A stretch of DNA of 57,388 nt. Origin: Cyanothece sp. BG0011. GTDB taxonomy: Bacteria > Cyanobacteriota > Cyanobacteriia > Cyanobacteriales > Microcystaceae. Below the pieces are notes generated by a model that saw only the letters and a list, made by a program, of their open reading frames with translations, made no database searches and was not told the origin of the DNA. Positions within the stretch are counted from its first letter, which is position 1; each line of letters begins with the position of its first letter. The stretch spans positions 1 to 57,388 of the forward strand of contig NZ_PRLH01000006.1 in NCBI RefSeq assembly GCF_003013815.1. The letters run 5' to 3'. The translations under genes were made by a program, and so were the position numbers. This document shows positions 47,820 through 57,037 of this stretch, one piece after another.

Positions 47820-47902
47820 TAGAAACTTCCCATCACTTTAAAGTTTATTATCATACTTTAGAGTTTTTTGGCCTGTGTCATTTGTGTCAATTAGAAGAGT
47901 AG
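47820..47902 (+). pseudogene. Partial duplicate of the zur 3' end
   Basis: This stretch encodes ETSHHFKVYYHTLEFFGLCH and LCQLEE before a stop. It is nearly identical over about 70 bases to 47613-47682. The copies are 207 bases apart. With 47696-47747 and the palindrome, this makes up a gene-free gap of 303 bases. Confidence 0.8.
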
Positions 47903-47933
47903 CTATACAGGAGTCAGGAGGAAATCAAAAAAT

Positions 47934-47960
47934 AAAGCTGATTAAGTTTTAATCAGCTTT
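47934..47960 (-). terminator. Rho-independent terminator after the DUF1232 gene
   Basis: A perfect 12-bp stem (AAAGCTGATTAA with TTAATCAGCTTT, 3-base loop) lies 38 bases past the stop codon and is followed on the minus strand by a run of T. Confidence 0.85.
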
Positions 47961-47998
47961 CAAAACCTATATTATTAAGTTACTTATCGATGGTTTAT

Positions 47999-48292
47999 TT
48001 ACGAAACTGGTTCAACATCGATAGTTTGTTCTTTGTTCAGTTTATCTTCTTGGGTAATAGATGATTTATTACCTTTTTGACGATGTTCTAAGAATAAAGC
48101 CGATAATTCACCCACTAATAAAGATAAAATGAGTCCATCATCGATCCATCCCAAAATAGGAATAAAATCCGGTGCAATGTCAAAAGGAAGTAATAAGTAA
48201 GCAACGGTTCCTAAAATAATAAACCAACGATATTGAGGATGTTGAATTTTGGATCGATACCAGTTGTAAAAGGATTTAACAATAGAATCCAT
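47999..48292 (-). CDS. YkvA/DUF1232-type small membrane protein
   Basis: A 97-residue protein with the DUF1232 core: RWFIILGTVAYLLLPFDIAP, then DFIPILGWIDDGLILSLLVG. One or two membrane segments are likely. The family's function is unknown. The tail after residue 70 is charged and variable. A strong terminator follows at 47934-47960. Confidence 0.85.
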   Translation of the reverse strand: MDSIVKSFYNWYRSKIQHPQYRWFIILGTVAYLLLPFDIAPDFIPILGWIDDGLILSLLVGELSALFLEHRQKGNKSSITQEDKLNKEQTIDVEPVS

Positions 48293-48515
48293 GAATGTTT
48301 CCGTAACGTTTTAACTATTATTAGTTTGCCATTTATTGATAGTCATAACCAAGGGTTGATTACCGATCCTTTTTGTAGGGTTTCTCTTTTTTATAAGTGA
48401 CAGTTTGCCAACTGTCCTATTAATTTTTTAAAATTCTGTAGGAATCTATAAAGTTACAAATTCCTACTATTTTTCAGCTTTTTTGACTCAAAATCTCTCT
48501 CTAATGTTATCTTTT

Positions 48516-48938
48516 CTAATCTGCACTAGGAGAGATACGAAAAGCTTGTTTTACATTAGGTTGATAGAGGTAATAAAGAATTAAACCAGCGATTCCTAAA
48601 CTGATCACCGATCCTATCAAATTTTTACCATTTAAAAGACTGGTAATGTAAGTAAGGGCATAAATAAACTGAATAACCACCGCCATGGCCCAGGCCCAAT
48701 TTTTCATGGCAAATAGACCATAACTAACCCCCAATGAGAGAATACTATTCACTAAACCAATAATTGCGGTTATTACCATCACAAAACTGGTTCCTGTAAA
48801 GTCAGCTTGTCCGGCTAAAAATCCCCCTACGGTTCCTAAACTACCGAACAGTAAAAAAAGTAAACTCGAAATAATTCCCAGTATTCCACCTAGTAAGTTA
48901 AGAATAGCAAGAATAATCACACCTTTAGGGCGTTTCAT
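48516..48938 (-). CDS. Small four-helix membrane protein, unknown
   Basis: A 140-residue protein with four hydrophobic stretches (about 8-30, 48-72, 78-100 and 108-128), including VIILAILNLLGGILGIISSL and WAWAMAVVIQFIYAL. The short basic start MKRPKG and a hydrophilic end (RISPSAD) suggest an integral cytoplasmic membrane protein. I do not recognise the family. It is in a stretch of small membrane or secreted genes. Confidence 0.65.
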   Translation of the reverse strand: MKRPKGVIILAILNLLGGILGIISSLLFLLFGSLGTVGGFLAGQADFTGTSFVMVITAIIGLVNSILSLGVSYGLFAMKNWAWAMAVVIQFIYALTYITSLLNGKNLIGSVISLGIAGLILYYLYQPNVKQAFRISPSAD

Positions 48939-49247
48939 CTTTAATTACTCCTTATTAATTAAGATAATACTAATCTATAGTGAATTGTAACGAAATTTTC
49001 TGGATTGAGACAACTTTTTAATTTAATCCCTTATGATAAGAAAACCTAAAAAAGTTGCTAACTTATCTCAACAGTTAAGAGAACTTCTCATACTACATTG
49101 GGTCAAAAACTGCTGTATAAATAGTTCCTATCTGGGTTCATCCTATTGGTTATATTTCTTCACCCCATTGCATGAAGAAATGTTAAGTTAATCATTGTAA
49201 ATTAAATAGTATCTTCTAATTTTTGCAACTTCTAGGAACGAGTCTTC
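48939..49247. promoter_or_regulatory. Divergent intergenic region
   Basis: A 309-base A+T-rich region separates the minus-strand membrane protein from the plus-strand secreted protein and should hold both promoters. No clear operator or hairpin stands out. Confidence 0.4.
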
Positions 49248-49610
49248 ATGATTAAATATATAATTGCTAGTGGTTTTTCTGCTGCTATGTTACTTAATTT
49301 AGCTTCTCCTGCAGTATCTTCTGAAGATGTAGCTGTGAACCTTAATATCGATTCTAATCGTAATTATTACACTACTACTAATAGTTTAGGTGCCACCAGT
49401 CTGGTTCAATTAGCCTATCAAGGATCTTTTAAAACTCAAGGTATTCCTAGTCATGGAGGACTTGTTCGTTCTGTTATGTCTGGCAAAGTTAACGCAGAAA
49501 CCCTCGTAACGGCTGCTATTGCTGAAGGTCGAGTTTCCCCTGATACTTTATCTGATAAAGGTTATCTTGATCTTGTCAATCTCAGACTTAGAAGCTTCCG
49601 TAATTTTTAA
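49248..49610 (+). CDS. Small secreted protein, unknown
   Basis: A 120-residue protein with a cleavable signal peptide (MIKYIIASGFSAAMLLNLAS, cleavage likely near SPAVSS). The mature part contains NSLGATSLVQLAYQGSFKTQ and a helical C-terminal part (VNAETLVTAAIAEGR, SDKGYLDLVNLRLRSF). I do not recognise it. A hairpin follows at 49648-49675, so it is probably a single-gene unit. Confidence 0.65.
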   Translation: MIKYIIASGFSAAMLLNLASPAVSSEDVAVNLNIDSNRNYYTTTNSLGATSLVQLAYQGSFKTQGIPSHGGLVRSVMSGKVNAETLVTAAIAEGRVSPDTLSDKGYLDLVNLRLRSFRNF

Positions 49611-49647
49611 GAGAAAACATCATCAATATAACAATTTAATAGATTAG

Positions 49648-49675
49648 TAGAATGAGGGATCTTTCTCTCATTCTA
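49648..49675 (+). terminator. Terminator after the secreted protein gene
   Basis: Arms TAGAATGAG and CTCATTCTA flank a 10-base loop, followed by TTATTGTTGT. It lies 38 bases past the stop codon. Confidence 0.65.
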
Positions 49676-49696
49676 TTATTGTTGTACTGGGGTTAA

Positions 49697-49717
49697 GGGT
49701 TTAGCATTGCTAAACCC
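49697..49717. terminator. Hairpin between convergent genes
   Basis: GGGTTTAGCA-T-TGCTAAACCC is a perfect 10-bp inverted repeat followed by CTACAATTTTTT on the plus strand. It lies just past the EcfT stop codon and could also be a dispersed repeat. Confidence 0.5.
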
Positions 49718-49727
49718 CTACAATTTT

Positions 49728-50579
49728 TTATGAATAAATTAACCAGGGAAACTGTCCGACACCCCACAGAAAATATAAAATAGTTGCGATGATAAAGAAC
49801 AAAACAAAACCCATCATAAAATTATAATCGGTTTCAGTTAAAATTGATTCGTGTAAATAAGTCCGTTTTGAACTCCCAGAAAAGGCTTTTGATTGTAAGA
49901 CAACTTCTAATTTTTGAGATTTTGCCATGGCGTTTAAAATCAAGGGAACGGCAATAGTAGCATAAACACTAACTTTCTTAAAAATACTCATCTTTTCTAA
50001 TGCTAATCCTCGTAATCTTTGCGCTTCTAAAATCCCTTGAATTTCTTCTAATAATAAGGGAAAAAAGCGCAATGTCGATGAAAAAATAAACACAACTTTA
50101 TAGGGAATATTCGCTTTGACCATTCCCACAACCATATCATTAATATCTGTGGTAAAAATTCCCAAGGGAATAATTAAAACCATCGTCAATGTTTTAAAAA
50201 CAATGTTTAATCCATAAACCATTCCTTCTTGATTCATAGTTAAACCCCCAATCCAAAACCAATCTTCAGGAACGGAAAAAATAGGGGTTAATGTCTCTGT
50301 GTTTAACAAAGTTTGCACTTGAGAAACATTAAAAAATCCCATGACTATAACAATTAAAATATAAAAAGGAATCATTACCTTAAAAACAGTGCTGAGATAG
50401 TCTAATTTTACCCCTGCAAATAGACAAGAAATGCCAACAATTAAGGTTAAGATTCCTCCTGTAACGGGACTTTCCCAGACAAAAGCGATAACAGTAATAA
50501 CCGCCATCATTAACAATTTTGTGCGAAAATCTAGACGAGTAAAAATAGAATCTTTGTCAACGGTTTCAAACTTCATCAT
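49728..50579 (-). CDS. ecfT: ECF transporter transmembrane component EcfT
   Basis: A 283-residue integral membrane protein of energy-coupling-factor vitamin/metal transporters. It has five or six membrane helices and the two short Arg-containing signatures on the cytoplasmic coupling helices, AQRLRG (near 188) and LQSKAFSG (near 230). It links the two ATPase domains of the downstream-encoded protein to the substrate-binding S component. It overlaps the ATPase gene by 14 bases. Confidence 0.88.
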   Translation of the reverse strand: MMKFETVDKDSIFTRLDFRTKLLMMAVITVIAFVWESPVTGGILTLIVGISCLFAGVKLDYLSTVFKVMIPFYILIVIVMGFFNVSQVQTLLNTETLTPIFSVPEDWFWIGGLTMNQEGMVYGLNIVFKTLTMVLIIPLGIFTTDINDMVVGMVKANIPYKVVFIFSSTLRFFPLLLEEIQGILEAQRLRGLALEKMSIFKKVSVYATIAVPLILNAMAKSQKLEVVLQSKAFSGSSKRTYLHESILTETDYNFMMGFVLFFIIATILYFLWGVGQFPWLIYS

Positions 50580-52290
50580 GATAGAAACACTCCGCTAGTT
50601 CATTAGGGGTTAATAAAGGATAATTTTCATGAGTTAATTGACTCAATGTTTTAGATAATAAAACCGCTTGAGGAGGGGTTAAATAAGTGGATTCTAATAA
50701 GTCTGTTTGGTGGTAAGCTTCTCTGATGGGTGCATCTAATAAGACTGTACCTTTACCCATGATAATAACTCTTTCTGTGTACTCTGGCATTAAATATAAA
50801 TGATGAGTAATAACAATAATGGTTTTACCCATTTGATGCAGTTGACGACTCACATCTAAAATAGCACGAGATCCCTTATAATCTTGGCCTGTGGTGGGTT
50901 CATCGAAGATAATAATATCAGGTTCCATGGCTAAAATAGCAGCAATAATTATTCTAGCGCGATCGCCTTTCGGTAAGGATAAAGGATGGTCTTTTTTATA
51001 CTCTAATAACCCCATTTCTTCGAGACTTTGGGTTACTCTTTTTTCTATTTCTTCTTTCTTATATCCCACATTATTTAAAGCAAAAGCGACTTCTTCTCCT
51101 ACTGTCATACTAAAGATTTGATTATCGGGATTTTGGGCGACATAACCGATAGACTTGGCTAAGTCACTAACGGTTAAAATTTTAGTATCTTTTTCTCTTA
51201 TTTTTACAGTTCCTTTAGTGGGTTGTAACAAGTTCAAAAAATGTTTAACTAGGGTACTTTTTCCGGCACCATTTTGTCCAATAATTAAACAATATTCCCC
51301 CTCATAAATGTTTAAAGATATGCCATGTAATGCTTTGGTTCCATCCTCATAAATATGGGTTAAATCTTTTGTGGATAAGACAGGGGTTTGATCTTCTCGA
51401 TAGGGTATGGTTTCAAAGTCAAATTTAGGAGAAATGTGAGCAGTATTTTGTAACTGTTTTAATCCCTTTTTTCCTTCTTCTAAAGTAACAGGTATTTTAG
51501 GGATAGTTAAGCCCCTTTGTTTAATCCCATAAAAGGTTTTTGCCACTTGAGGAGGACGAAGATTATGACGTTCTAATAAATCAATTTCTGAGTAAATTTC
51601 GTGGGGTTTTCCCGTGGCAATAACTTCTCCTTCAGAGAGTAAAATTAAGCGATCGCTAAACTCGGCCATTTCTTCGGCTGAATGGGATACCATAACAATC
51701 GTTACCCCTAATTCTTCGTTTAACTCTTTCACCGTTGAAAACACTTCCATTGTCCCGATAGGATCAAGTTGGGATGTGGGTTCATCTAATATTAATAAAC
51801 GGGGTTGTAAGGCCAAAGCAGCCGCGATCGCTAATCGTTGTTTTTGTCCCCCTGATAATTCTTGAGGGTGTTTATCTTCCGTTCCTTCTAATCTGACGGC
51901 TTCTAAAACATGGGGAATACGTGCTATAATTTCATCGCGATCAACACACAAATTTTCTAGGGCAAAAGCGATCTCATTTTCTACCGAAGTTGAAATTAAT
52001 TGAGTTTCGGGATCTTCAAAAACTGCCCCCACATAACCAGCTAAATGACTAACCGGATGCTTCAAAGTATCCAAACCAGCAACCGTTACATAACCAAAAA
52101 AACGACCCCCATAAAACTGCGGTACAATCCCATTCAACGTTAAACAAAGGGTGGTTTTACCGGCCCCGGTTGGGCCAATAATGCCTAAAAATTCCCCTTC
52201 ATAAATCTCTAAGGAAATATCCCTTAAAACCGGCTGTTTTGAATTGGGATAAAAATAAGAAACTTTATCTAAACCAGCAATAATATCCAT
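50566..52290 (-). CDS. ecfA: ECF transporter ATPase, two fused domains
   Basis: A 574-residue protein with two ABC ATPase domains. Domain 1 has GPTGAGKTT (about residue 37), LSGGQKQR (about 144) and LLILDEPTSQLD. Domain 2 has GQNGAGKST (about 340), and its signature reads LSLPKGDRAR instead of LSGGQ, before IIIFDEPTTGQD. That variant is, to my recollection, common in fused ECF ATPases. It powers vitamin or metal uptake with EcfT and the S component. It overlaps ecfT and follows the S component by 56 bases. Confidence 0.92.
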   Translation of the reverse strand: MDIIAGLDKVSYFYPNSKQPVLRDISLEIYEGEFLGIIGPTGAGKTTLCLTLNGIVPQFYGGRFFGYVTVAGLDTLKHPVSHLAGYVGAVFEDPETQLISTSVENEIAFALENLCVDRDEIIARIPHVLEAVRLEGTEDKHPQELSGGQKQRLAIAAALALQPRLLILDEPTSQLDPIGTMEVFSTVKELNEELGVTIVMVSHSAEEMAEFSDRLILLSEGEVIATGKPHEIYSEIDLLERHNLRPPQVAKTFYGIKQRGLTIPKIPVTLEEGKKGLKQLQNTAHISPKFDFETIPYREDQTPVLSTKDLTHIYEDGTKALHGISLNIYEGEYCLIIGQNGAGKSTLVKHFLNLLQPTKGTVKIREKDTKILTVSDLAKSIGYVAQNPDNQIFSMTVGEEVAFALNNVGYKKEEIEKRVTQSLEEMGLLEYKKDHPLSLPKGDRARIIIAAILAMEPDIIIFDEPTTGQDYKGSRAILDVSRQLHQMGKTIIVITHHLYLMPEYTERVIIMGKGTVLLDAPIREAYHQTDLLESTYLTPPQAVLLSKTLSQLTHENYPLLTPNELAECFYHDEV

Positions 52291-52346
52291 GATTTTTTCA
52301 GTTATCAGTGTTCACTTTTTCTAAATTCTACATTCTAAATTCTAAA

Positions 52347-53174
52347 TTAATAAATAGCTGCTTCCGGTTTCATAATACCAATTGCCCGAAGTCCAGAAAT
52401 AACCCGAACCCCAATAAACGCCCCCACTAAAGAACGAACTAAATTTTCTAATGGCATAATAGGAATTAAAAAGATCCAAATCTCTTCAGGCCAGTTAAAC
52501 ATGGCGTAAGTAATGACAATTTGAGCAATATGATAAACCCCGGCAATGGTCCAACTACCAAAAAATAAACCTAACCAAACTAACCGTAAATTCTGACTAT
52601 TAATCCATTTTGCAAATAAAATCCGAGTGGGTAAAATAAACAATAATAACCCTGACCAATCAATAAAAGATCCCTTAATAATCACAGATAGAGAAACCCC
52701 ATTATTCATGGCACGAGAGATATATAGAAAATAGGCAATCACAAAGACAATGGTCATCCCAAACCACCAATATCGGCGTTTTTTTCCGATCACCATACAA
52801 CCAGCAGCAAAACTGGCCACCATTGCCCCAAAAATAGAAACCGGCGGAATACCGGCCGTATGAGGGGCTAAAAACACCCCCATGAGGGTTCCGATGCCAC
52901 TGGCTAATGCACCCCCCACCGGCCCCAGAATCCAGCCCAGAAGGGGGAAAATACCCTGACTGAGGGGGAAAATACCACCCGAGCCAATGGTAATGGAAAA
53001 AGGAATAAACGCCAGCACTGTGACCACTGCCGACATGACCACAATATAATCTAAAGGGGTTCCATCAATAGAAGCACTTCCTAAAGATTTGATCTCTCGT
53101 TGTTCACCAGAAGGTTGAATCATTATTATATTTTGTCTATCCATATAAAAACTTATTCTATCATTGTCATTCAA
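52347..53174 (-). CDS. ECF transporter substrate-binding (S) component
   Basis: A 275-residue membrane protein with six hydrophobic segments. It begins at about residue 40 (YIVVMSAVVTVLAFIPFSIT) and includes the glycine-rich GPVGGALASGIGTLMGVFLA. The genes that follow are the ATPase and EcfT, so it is the specific S component of a dedicated transporter. The substrate is not clear from the sequence. The start may be the ATG at 53174 or one ten codons later (53144); the upstream divergent gene begins five bases away, so one of the two start sites is probably internal. Confidence 0.85.
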   Translation of the reverse strand: MNDNDRISFYMDRQNIIMIQPSGEQREIKSLGSASIDGTPLDYIVVMSAVVTVLAFIPFSITIGSGGIFPLSQGIFPLLGWILGPVGGALASGIGTLMGVFLAPHTAGIPPVSIFGAMVASFAAGCMVIGKKRRYWWFGMTIVFVIAYFLYISRAMNNGVSLSVIIKGSFIDWSGLLLFILPTRILFAKWINSQNLRLVWLGLFFGSWTIAGVYHIAQIVITYAMFNWPEEIWIFLIPIMPLENLVRSLVGAFIGVRVISGLRAIGIMKPEAAIY

Positions 53175-53179
53175 GTTAA

Positions 53180-55486
53180 ATGATCGGTTGGGGTAAATTT
53201 AGTAATTTTAGTTACATTGTCTACCCAAGCGATCGCTACCTAAATATTATTTACACCTCGGATCAATCAAGCGTGAGAAAACTCTATAACACGGTTAGAT
53301 CGACTTTAGCATTAAAAGTATTAATCGGGTTTATTTTAGGCATATTAACAGGTCTATTTCTAGGGGAAATGGCATCAGTTTTCGGTGGGGTTGGTATTGC
53401 TTATATTCGTTTGTTTCAAATGCCAGTGATTCCCTATATTTTAGTTTCTTTAATTTCAGGTTTAGGTAAATTAGATTTTACAGCAGCTAAAGGAATTTTT
53501 ATTAAAGGGGGAATAGTTTTATTATCGTTATGGATGCTGACTATTGTTGTTTTGATCTTGATTCCTTTTGGTTTTCCCAGTTGGGAGTCAGCTTCTTTTT
53601 TTAGTGCAAGTTTAATCGAACCCCAAAAGAGTATTAACTTTTTAGATTTATTTTTGCCATCTAATCCTTTTTATGCGATGGCTAATACGATTATTCCCTC
53701 TGTGGTAACGTTTAGTATAGCTGTGGGCTTAGCTTTTATTTTTATTCCTGAAAAATCAACAGTTATTGAAGTTTTTAGTAAACTCAGTGATAGTTTAATG
53801 TTAATCACTCGATGGGTTGCAAAATTAGCACCAATTGGTGTTTTTGCTATTGCTGCCAATGCGGCTGGAACCTTAAGATTTGAGGATTTTGAACGATTAC
53901 AAGTTTATATTATCTTACAAGGCTGTATTGCTTTAGTCTTAAGTTTTTGGATTTTACCTAGTTTAGTAACTGTTTTAACCCCGATTAAATACAGAGATAT
54001 TATTAATAGTATAAAAAATCCTTTAGCCACAGCTTTTGCCACGGCCAACCTATTAGTGGTGATTCCGATTTTAGTGGATAATAGTAAAAAACTGATTGCC
54101 AATATTAAAATTAGTGATAGTGGAATAGATGAAGAAGAATCACCCTTGGATGTTATAATCCCTGCTTCTTTTAACTTTCCTAATATGGGAAAATTACTAT
54201 CTTTAGGATTTATTCCTTTTGCGGCTTGGTATGTCGGATCACCTTTATCAGCGACTCAATATCCCAGTTTTTTAGTAACAGGAATTGCTGTTTTTTTTGC
54301 AGATGGAACCTTAGGAACAACTTTTTTATTAAATCTGTTTAAAATACCTACAGATATGTTAACGCTCTATATCACTGTCGAGATTTTTACCGCTCGTTTT
54401 GGGGTATTAGTAGCAGCGATGCAGACAGTTGTGTTAGGCATTTTAGCCACTTGTGCAATACAAGGATTAATTGTCATTAGAAGAAAGAAAATAATTAACT
54501 TTGCTATTAGTTCTATTTTGTTATTAGCATTGATTTTAGGATCGATTCATTTTATTTATACTACTTTTTTTCCGAGTGATTATACTAAAAATCAACTGTT
54601 AAGTAATTTGGAACTATTAAGAGTCAGAGATGCTCAACCTGTGAACGTTTTTAAAACGCCTCCTATGATTAACAATTTAGAGCCAAAAGAACCAGAAGGT
54701 TCTAGATATCAACAAATCAAAACTAATCATCTTTTACGAGCTTGTTATTTACAAGATGATTATCCTTTTTCTTATTTTAATAATCAAGGAAATTTGGTCG
54801 GTTTAGATGTAGAAATGATTCATATTTTAGCCAGAGAATTAGGAGTAAAATTAGAGTTTCTTCCCCTCCAAGAACCTATCAATAAAAAAGAAGATATTGC
54901 TGCTTATCTCAATGGAAATTACTGTGATATATTAATTCCTGCTGTGGCTTTGACACCAGAAACAACGGAAGTCGTTACCTTTACCCAATCTTTTTCTAAA
55001 CGAACGTTATCTTTTGTTTTTAAAGACGATAAAAAAGAACCCTTTACTAATTGGAAAAAACTTCAAAAAAAACATAATTTACAATTAGCCATTCCTGCCG
55101 ATGTTCCTTACTATATTGCGAAATTGAAAGGCTTATTACCTAATGCTGAAGTTGCCATTACTAATCGAACCATTAGAGATTTATTAGGAGTCAACTCAGA
55201 GGAATTTGATGCTATTGTTATACCAGCAGAAAATGCGTCAGCGTGGACGATTCTTTATCCCAATAATGGGGTAGCCGTTCCCCAACCCATCGTATCAATT
55301 CCTGTCGGGTATATGCTACCTAAAAATGCCCACAGTTTAGCCGATATTATTAATCTTTGGTTAGATTTAAAACAAGAAGATAAAACCATACAATCTCTCT
55401 ATGATTACTGGGTTCAAGGAAATATTCAAAGTATCAAAAAACCGCGCTGGTCTATTATTAGAGATGTATTACATTGGATAGAATAA
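53180..55486 (+). CDS. Dicarboxylate/amino acid:cation symporter fused to a solute-binding domain
   Basis: A 768-residue fusion. Residues about 45-435 are a DAACS/SLC1-type symporter with hydrophobic helices, including LFQMPVIPYILVSLISGLG, AKLAPIGVFAIAANAAGTL and TARFGVLVAAMQTVVLG. A further membrane helix (about 438-460) leads to residues about 515-755. These form a family 3 periplasmic solute-binding domain: LLRACYLQDDYPFSYFNNQG, NLVGLDVEMIHILARELGVK and LAIPADVPYYIAK. The combination suggests a carrier with its own external sensor. The start may instead be the GTG at 53273. The stop codon directly abuts that of the convergent gene. Confidence 0.87.
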   Translation: MIGWGKFSNFSYIVYPSDRYLNIIYTSDQSSVRKLYNTVRSTLALKVLIGFILGILTGLFLGEMASVFGGVGIAYIRLFQMPVIPYILVSLISGLGKLDFTAAKGIFIKGGIVLLSLWMLTIVVLILIPFGFPSWESASFFSASLIEPQKSINFLDLFLPSNPFYAMANTIIPSVVTFSIAVGLAFIFIPEKSTVIEVFSKLSDSLMLITRWVAKLAPIGVFAIAANAAGTLRFEDFERLQVYIILQGCIALVLSFWILPSLVTVLTPIKYRDIINSIKNPLATAFATANLLVVIPILVDNSKKLIANIKISDSGIDEEESPLDVIIPASFNFPNMGKLLSLGFIPFAAWYVGSPLSATQYPSFLVTGIAVFFADGTLGTTFLLNLFKIPTDMLTLYITVEIFTARFGVLVAAMQTVVLGILATCAIQGLIVIRRKKIINFAISSILLLALILGSIHFIYTTFFPSDYTKNQLLSNLELLRVRDAQPVNVFKTPPMINNLEPKEPEGSRYQQIKTNHLLRACYLQDDYPFSYFNNQGNLVGLDVEMIHILARELGVKLEFLPLQEPINKKEDIAAYLNGNYCDILIPAVALTPETTEVVTFTQSFSKRTLSFVFKDDKKEPFTNWKKLQKKHNLQLAIPADVPYYIAKLKGLLPNAEVAITNRTIRDLLGVNSEEFDAIVIPAENASAWTILYPNNGVAVPQPIVSIPVGYMLPKNAHSLADIINLWLDLKQEDKTIQSLYDYWVQGNIQSIKKPRWSIIRDVLHWIE

Positions 55487-56047
55487 TTATCGTCTTAAAA
55501 CCCCTGCCCGACAGTCTTTTAACCATAATTTTATCCCTTGTCCGATCGCTCCATTCATGGCATCTTGAGGGGGTAAAGGGAGATCACCCTGTTCTAAATC
55601 AGCTAATTGAGAAAATAATAAAACCAGTCGCCAACCTTCAGAAGTCGGGGTTAAAAATAACCAGTAATAATTCTGTAATAAAATCGCTTCGGTGGGGGTA
55701 TATTGTCGTTCTAACGTAGTAAAAAAAACCTGTTTTGTTTCATCCGGTAACTCAGGTTCATATTGTAAGTTACTCAAGGGTAACGGCTCAAATTCTGGGT
55801 TACCTGCCACTAATATATAATTATAAATCTCCACACTGCGATCGCCAATATTAGAGCGTTGTGCCACTCGGTTGCTGTAACCCGGTAAATCTTTTAACAT
55901 CCGAGTCATTAAGGTTTCAATATCAGAGGGGCAAGCTGTCTCTCGTTTCGGTAACGCTTGTGTGGGTAAGGCAAGAGGCAAGAGGCAAGAGGCAACAGTT
56001 AAAATTGTGATAACCGTTATTCGGCTAACATTACCCCATTTTGTCAT
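55487..56047 (-). CDS. Exported protein, unknown; signal peptide coded by a repeat
   Basis: A 186-residue protein starting at the ATG at 56047 ([17 protein letters not shown]). The signal peptide continues through [14 protein letters not shown] and is partly encoded by a heptamer repeat (55968-55997). The mature part has [20 protein letters not shown] and a C-terminal [13 protein letters not shown] do not recognise it with certainty. It overlaps pyrF by 17 bases and is likely co-transcribed after it. Confidence 0.65.
   Translation of the reverse strand: MTKWGNVSRITVITILTVASCLLPLALPTQALPKRETACPSDIETLMTRMLKDLPGYSNRVAQRSNIGDRSVEIYNYILVAGNPEFEPLPLSNLQYEPELPDETKQVFFTTLERQYTPTEAILLQNYYWLFLTPTSEGWRLVLLFSQLADLEQGDLPLPPQDAMNGAIGQGIKLWLKDCRAGVLRR
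55968..55997. repeat. AGGCAAG heptamers inside an exported-protein gene
   Basis: Four tandem units of the AGGCAAG family run through the signal-peptide codons of the gene at 55487-56047. The same family ends hesA and lies in the nifH leader. Confidence 0.75.
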
Positions 56048-56747
56048 TGTGACTTCTAACTTCATCAATAATACGATTCCAGGCCATAACAGGATCATCT
56101 GCCATTGTAATCGGTCTACCAATCACTAAATAATCAGCCCCTGCCTTTAAAGCTTCTTTTGGCGTCATCACCCTGCTTTGATCTCCCCTTTGAGACCAAG
56201 CCGGACGCACCCCAGGACAGACTAACACAAAATCCTTGCCACACACTTGTCTGAGTTGAGCCACTTCCTGGGGGGAACACACCGCCCCATTAATCCCTGA
56301 ATCCCTGGCTAATAAAGCCATCTGTAAGGCGTATTCTGGGAGTTCTAGGGGGATTTTTAGATCAAATGCGAGATCCCGTGAATTGAGGCTAGTGAGGAGG
56401 GTGATGGCTAATAATTGAGGGGGTGAGGGGCTTTTAGAAATGGCTTCGGTGGCTGCTTTGAGGGCGGTTTTGCCGGCAGTGGCATGAAGGGTCATTAAAT
56501 CAACCCCATACTCACAGGCACTGCCACAGGCTCCGGCGACGGTGTTGGGAATATCATGAAATTTGAGGTCAAGGAAAATCTTTTTTTCTCGCTTTTTAAG
56601 CTCTTTAAGAATAGTCGGACCTGTGGCCACAAATAATTGTAAGCCGACTTTCCAAAACGTCACATCTGGCAAGCGATCGAGTAACGAGATCGCCGCTTCT
56701 TCTGTGGGGACATCTAAGGGAACAATGATTTTATCAGCAATAGACAT
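56031..56747 (-). CDS. pyrF: Orotidine 5'-phosphate decarboxylase
   Basis: A 238-residue TIM-barrel enzyme that makes UMP from OMP. The catalytic Lys-Asp network is in [13 protein letters not shown] (near residue 60), and the phosphate-binding loop is VCPGVRP, then [10 protein letters not shown]. Length and motifs are normal. It is first in a unit with the exported protein, whose start it overlaps. Confidence 0.95.
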   Translation of the reverse strand: MSIADKIIVPLDVPTEEAAISLLDRLPDVTFWKVGLQLFVATGPTILKELKKREKKIFLDLKFHDIPNTVAGACGSACEYGVDLMTLHATAGKTALKAATEAISKSPSPPQLLAITLLTSLNSRDLAFDLKIPLELPEYALQMALLARDSGINGAVCSPQEVAQLRQVCGKDFVLVCPGVRPAWSQRGDQSRVMTPKEALKAGADYLVIGRPITMADDPVMAWNRIIDEVRSHNDKMG

Positions 56748-56774
56748 GGTTTTATCTTAACTCCAATGAAAATT

Positions 56775-56802
56775 GTAGGGGTCAACGGCCGTTGACCCCT
56801 AC
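56775..56802. repeat. Perfect 28-bp palindrome
   Basis: The sequence begins GTAGGGGTCAACGG and ends with its exact reverse complement (CCGTTGACCCCTAC). It lies between psbY and pyrF. It has the same GTA...TAC frame as the fdxN-nifS palindrome and is probably a dispersed repeat. Confidence 0.8.
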
Positions 56803-56851
56803 GGGAATGATGCAGTATTTCACAAATTCAGGATTTGCTCCTGATGTAAAA

Positions 56852-56971
56852 TTACGCTTCTTTATTAAAGAACCCTTGTACTTGTCGAATAGCAGCCGCA
56901 GCAATATTAAAACCTGCCCAGCCGGCTGCAATTAAAATCGGTCCTAACACGACTAAAACACGCCAATCCAT
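56852..56971 (-). CDS. psbY: Photosystem II protein PsbY
   Basis: A 39-residue protein starting [20 protein letters not shown] and ending [12 protein letters not shown]. One membrane helix and the MDWRV start are the PsbY hallmarks. PsbY is a single-span subunit at the edge of photosystem II near cytochrome b559. The short frame is too small to be found by length alone. It is monocistronic, with its own promoter region in the gap to the carbonic-anhydrase-like gene. Confidence 0.88.
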
Positions 56972-57037
56972 TGTTTTTTCCTCTGTGTACTTGTTATGAG
57001 ACTTTAATGAAAAAATTATGTTTCTATTTATAGCTTA

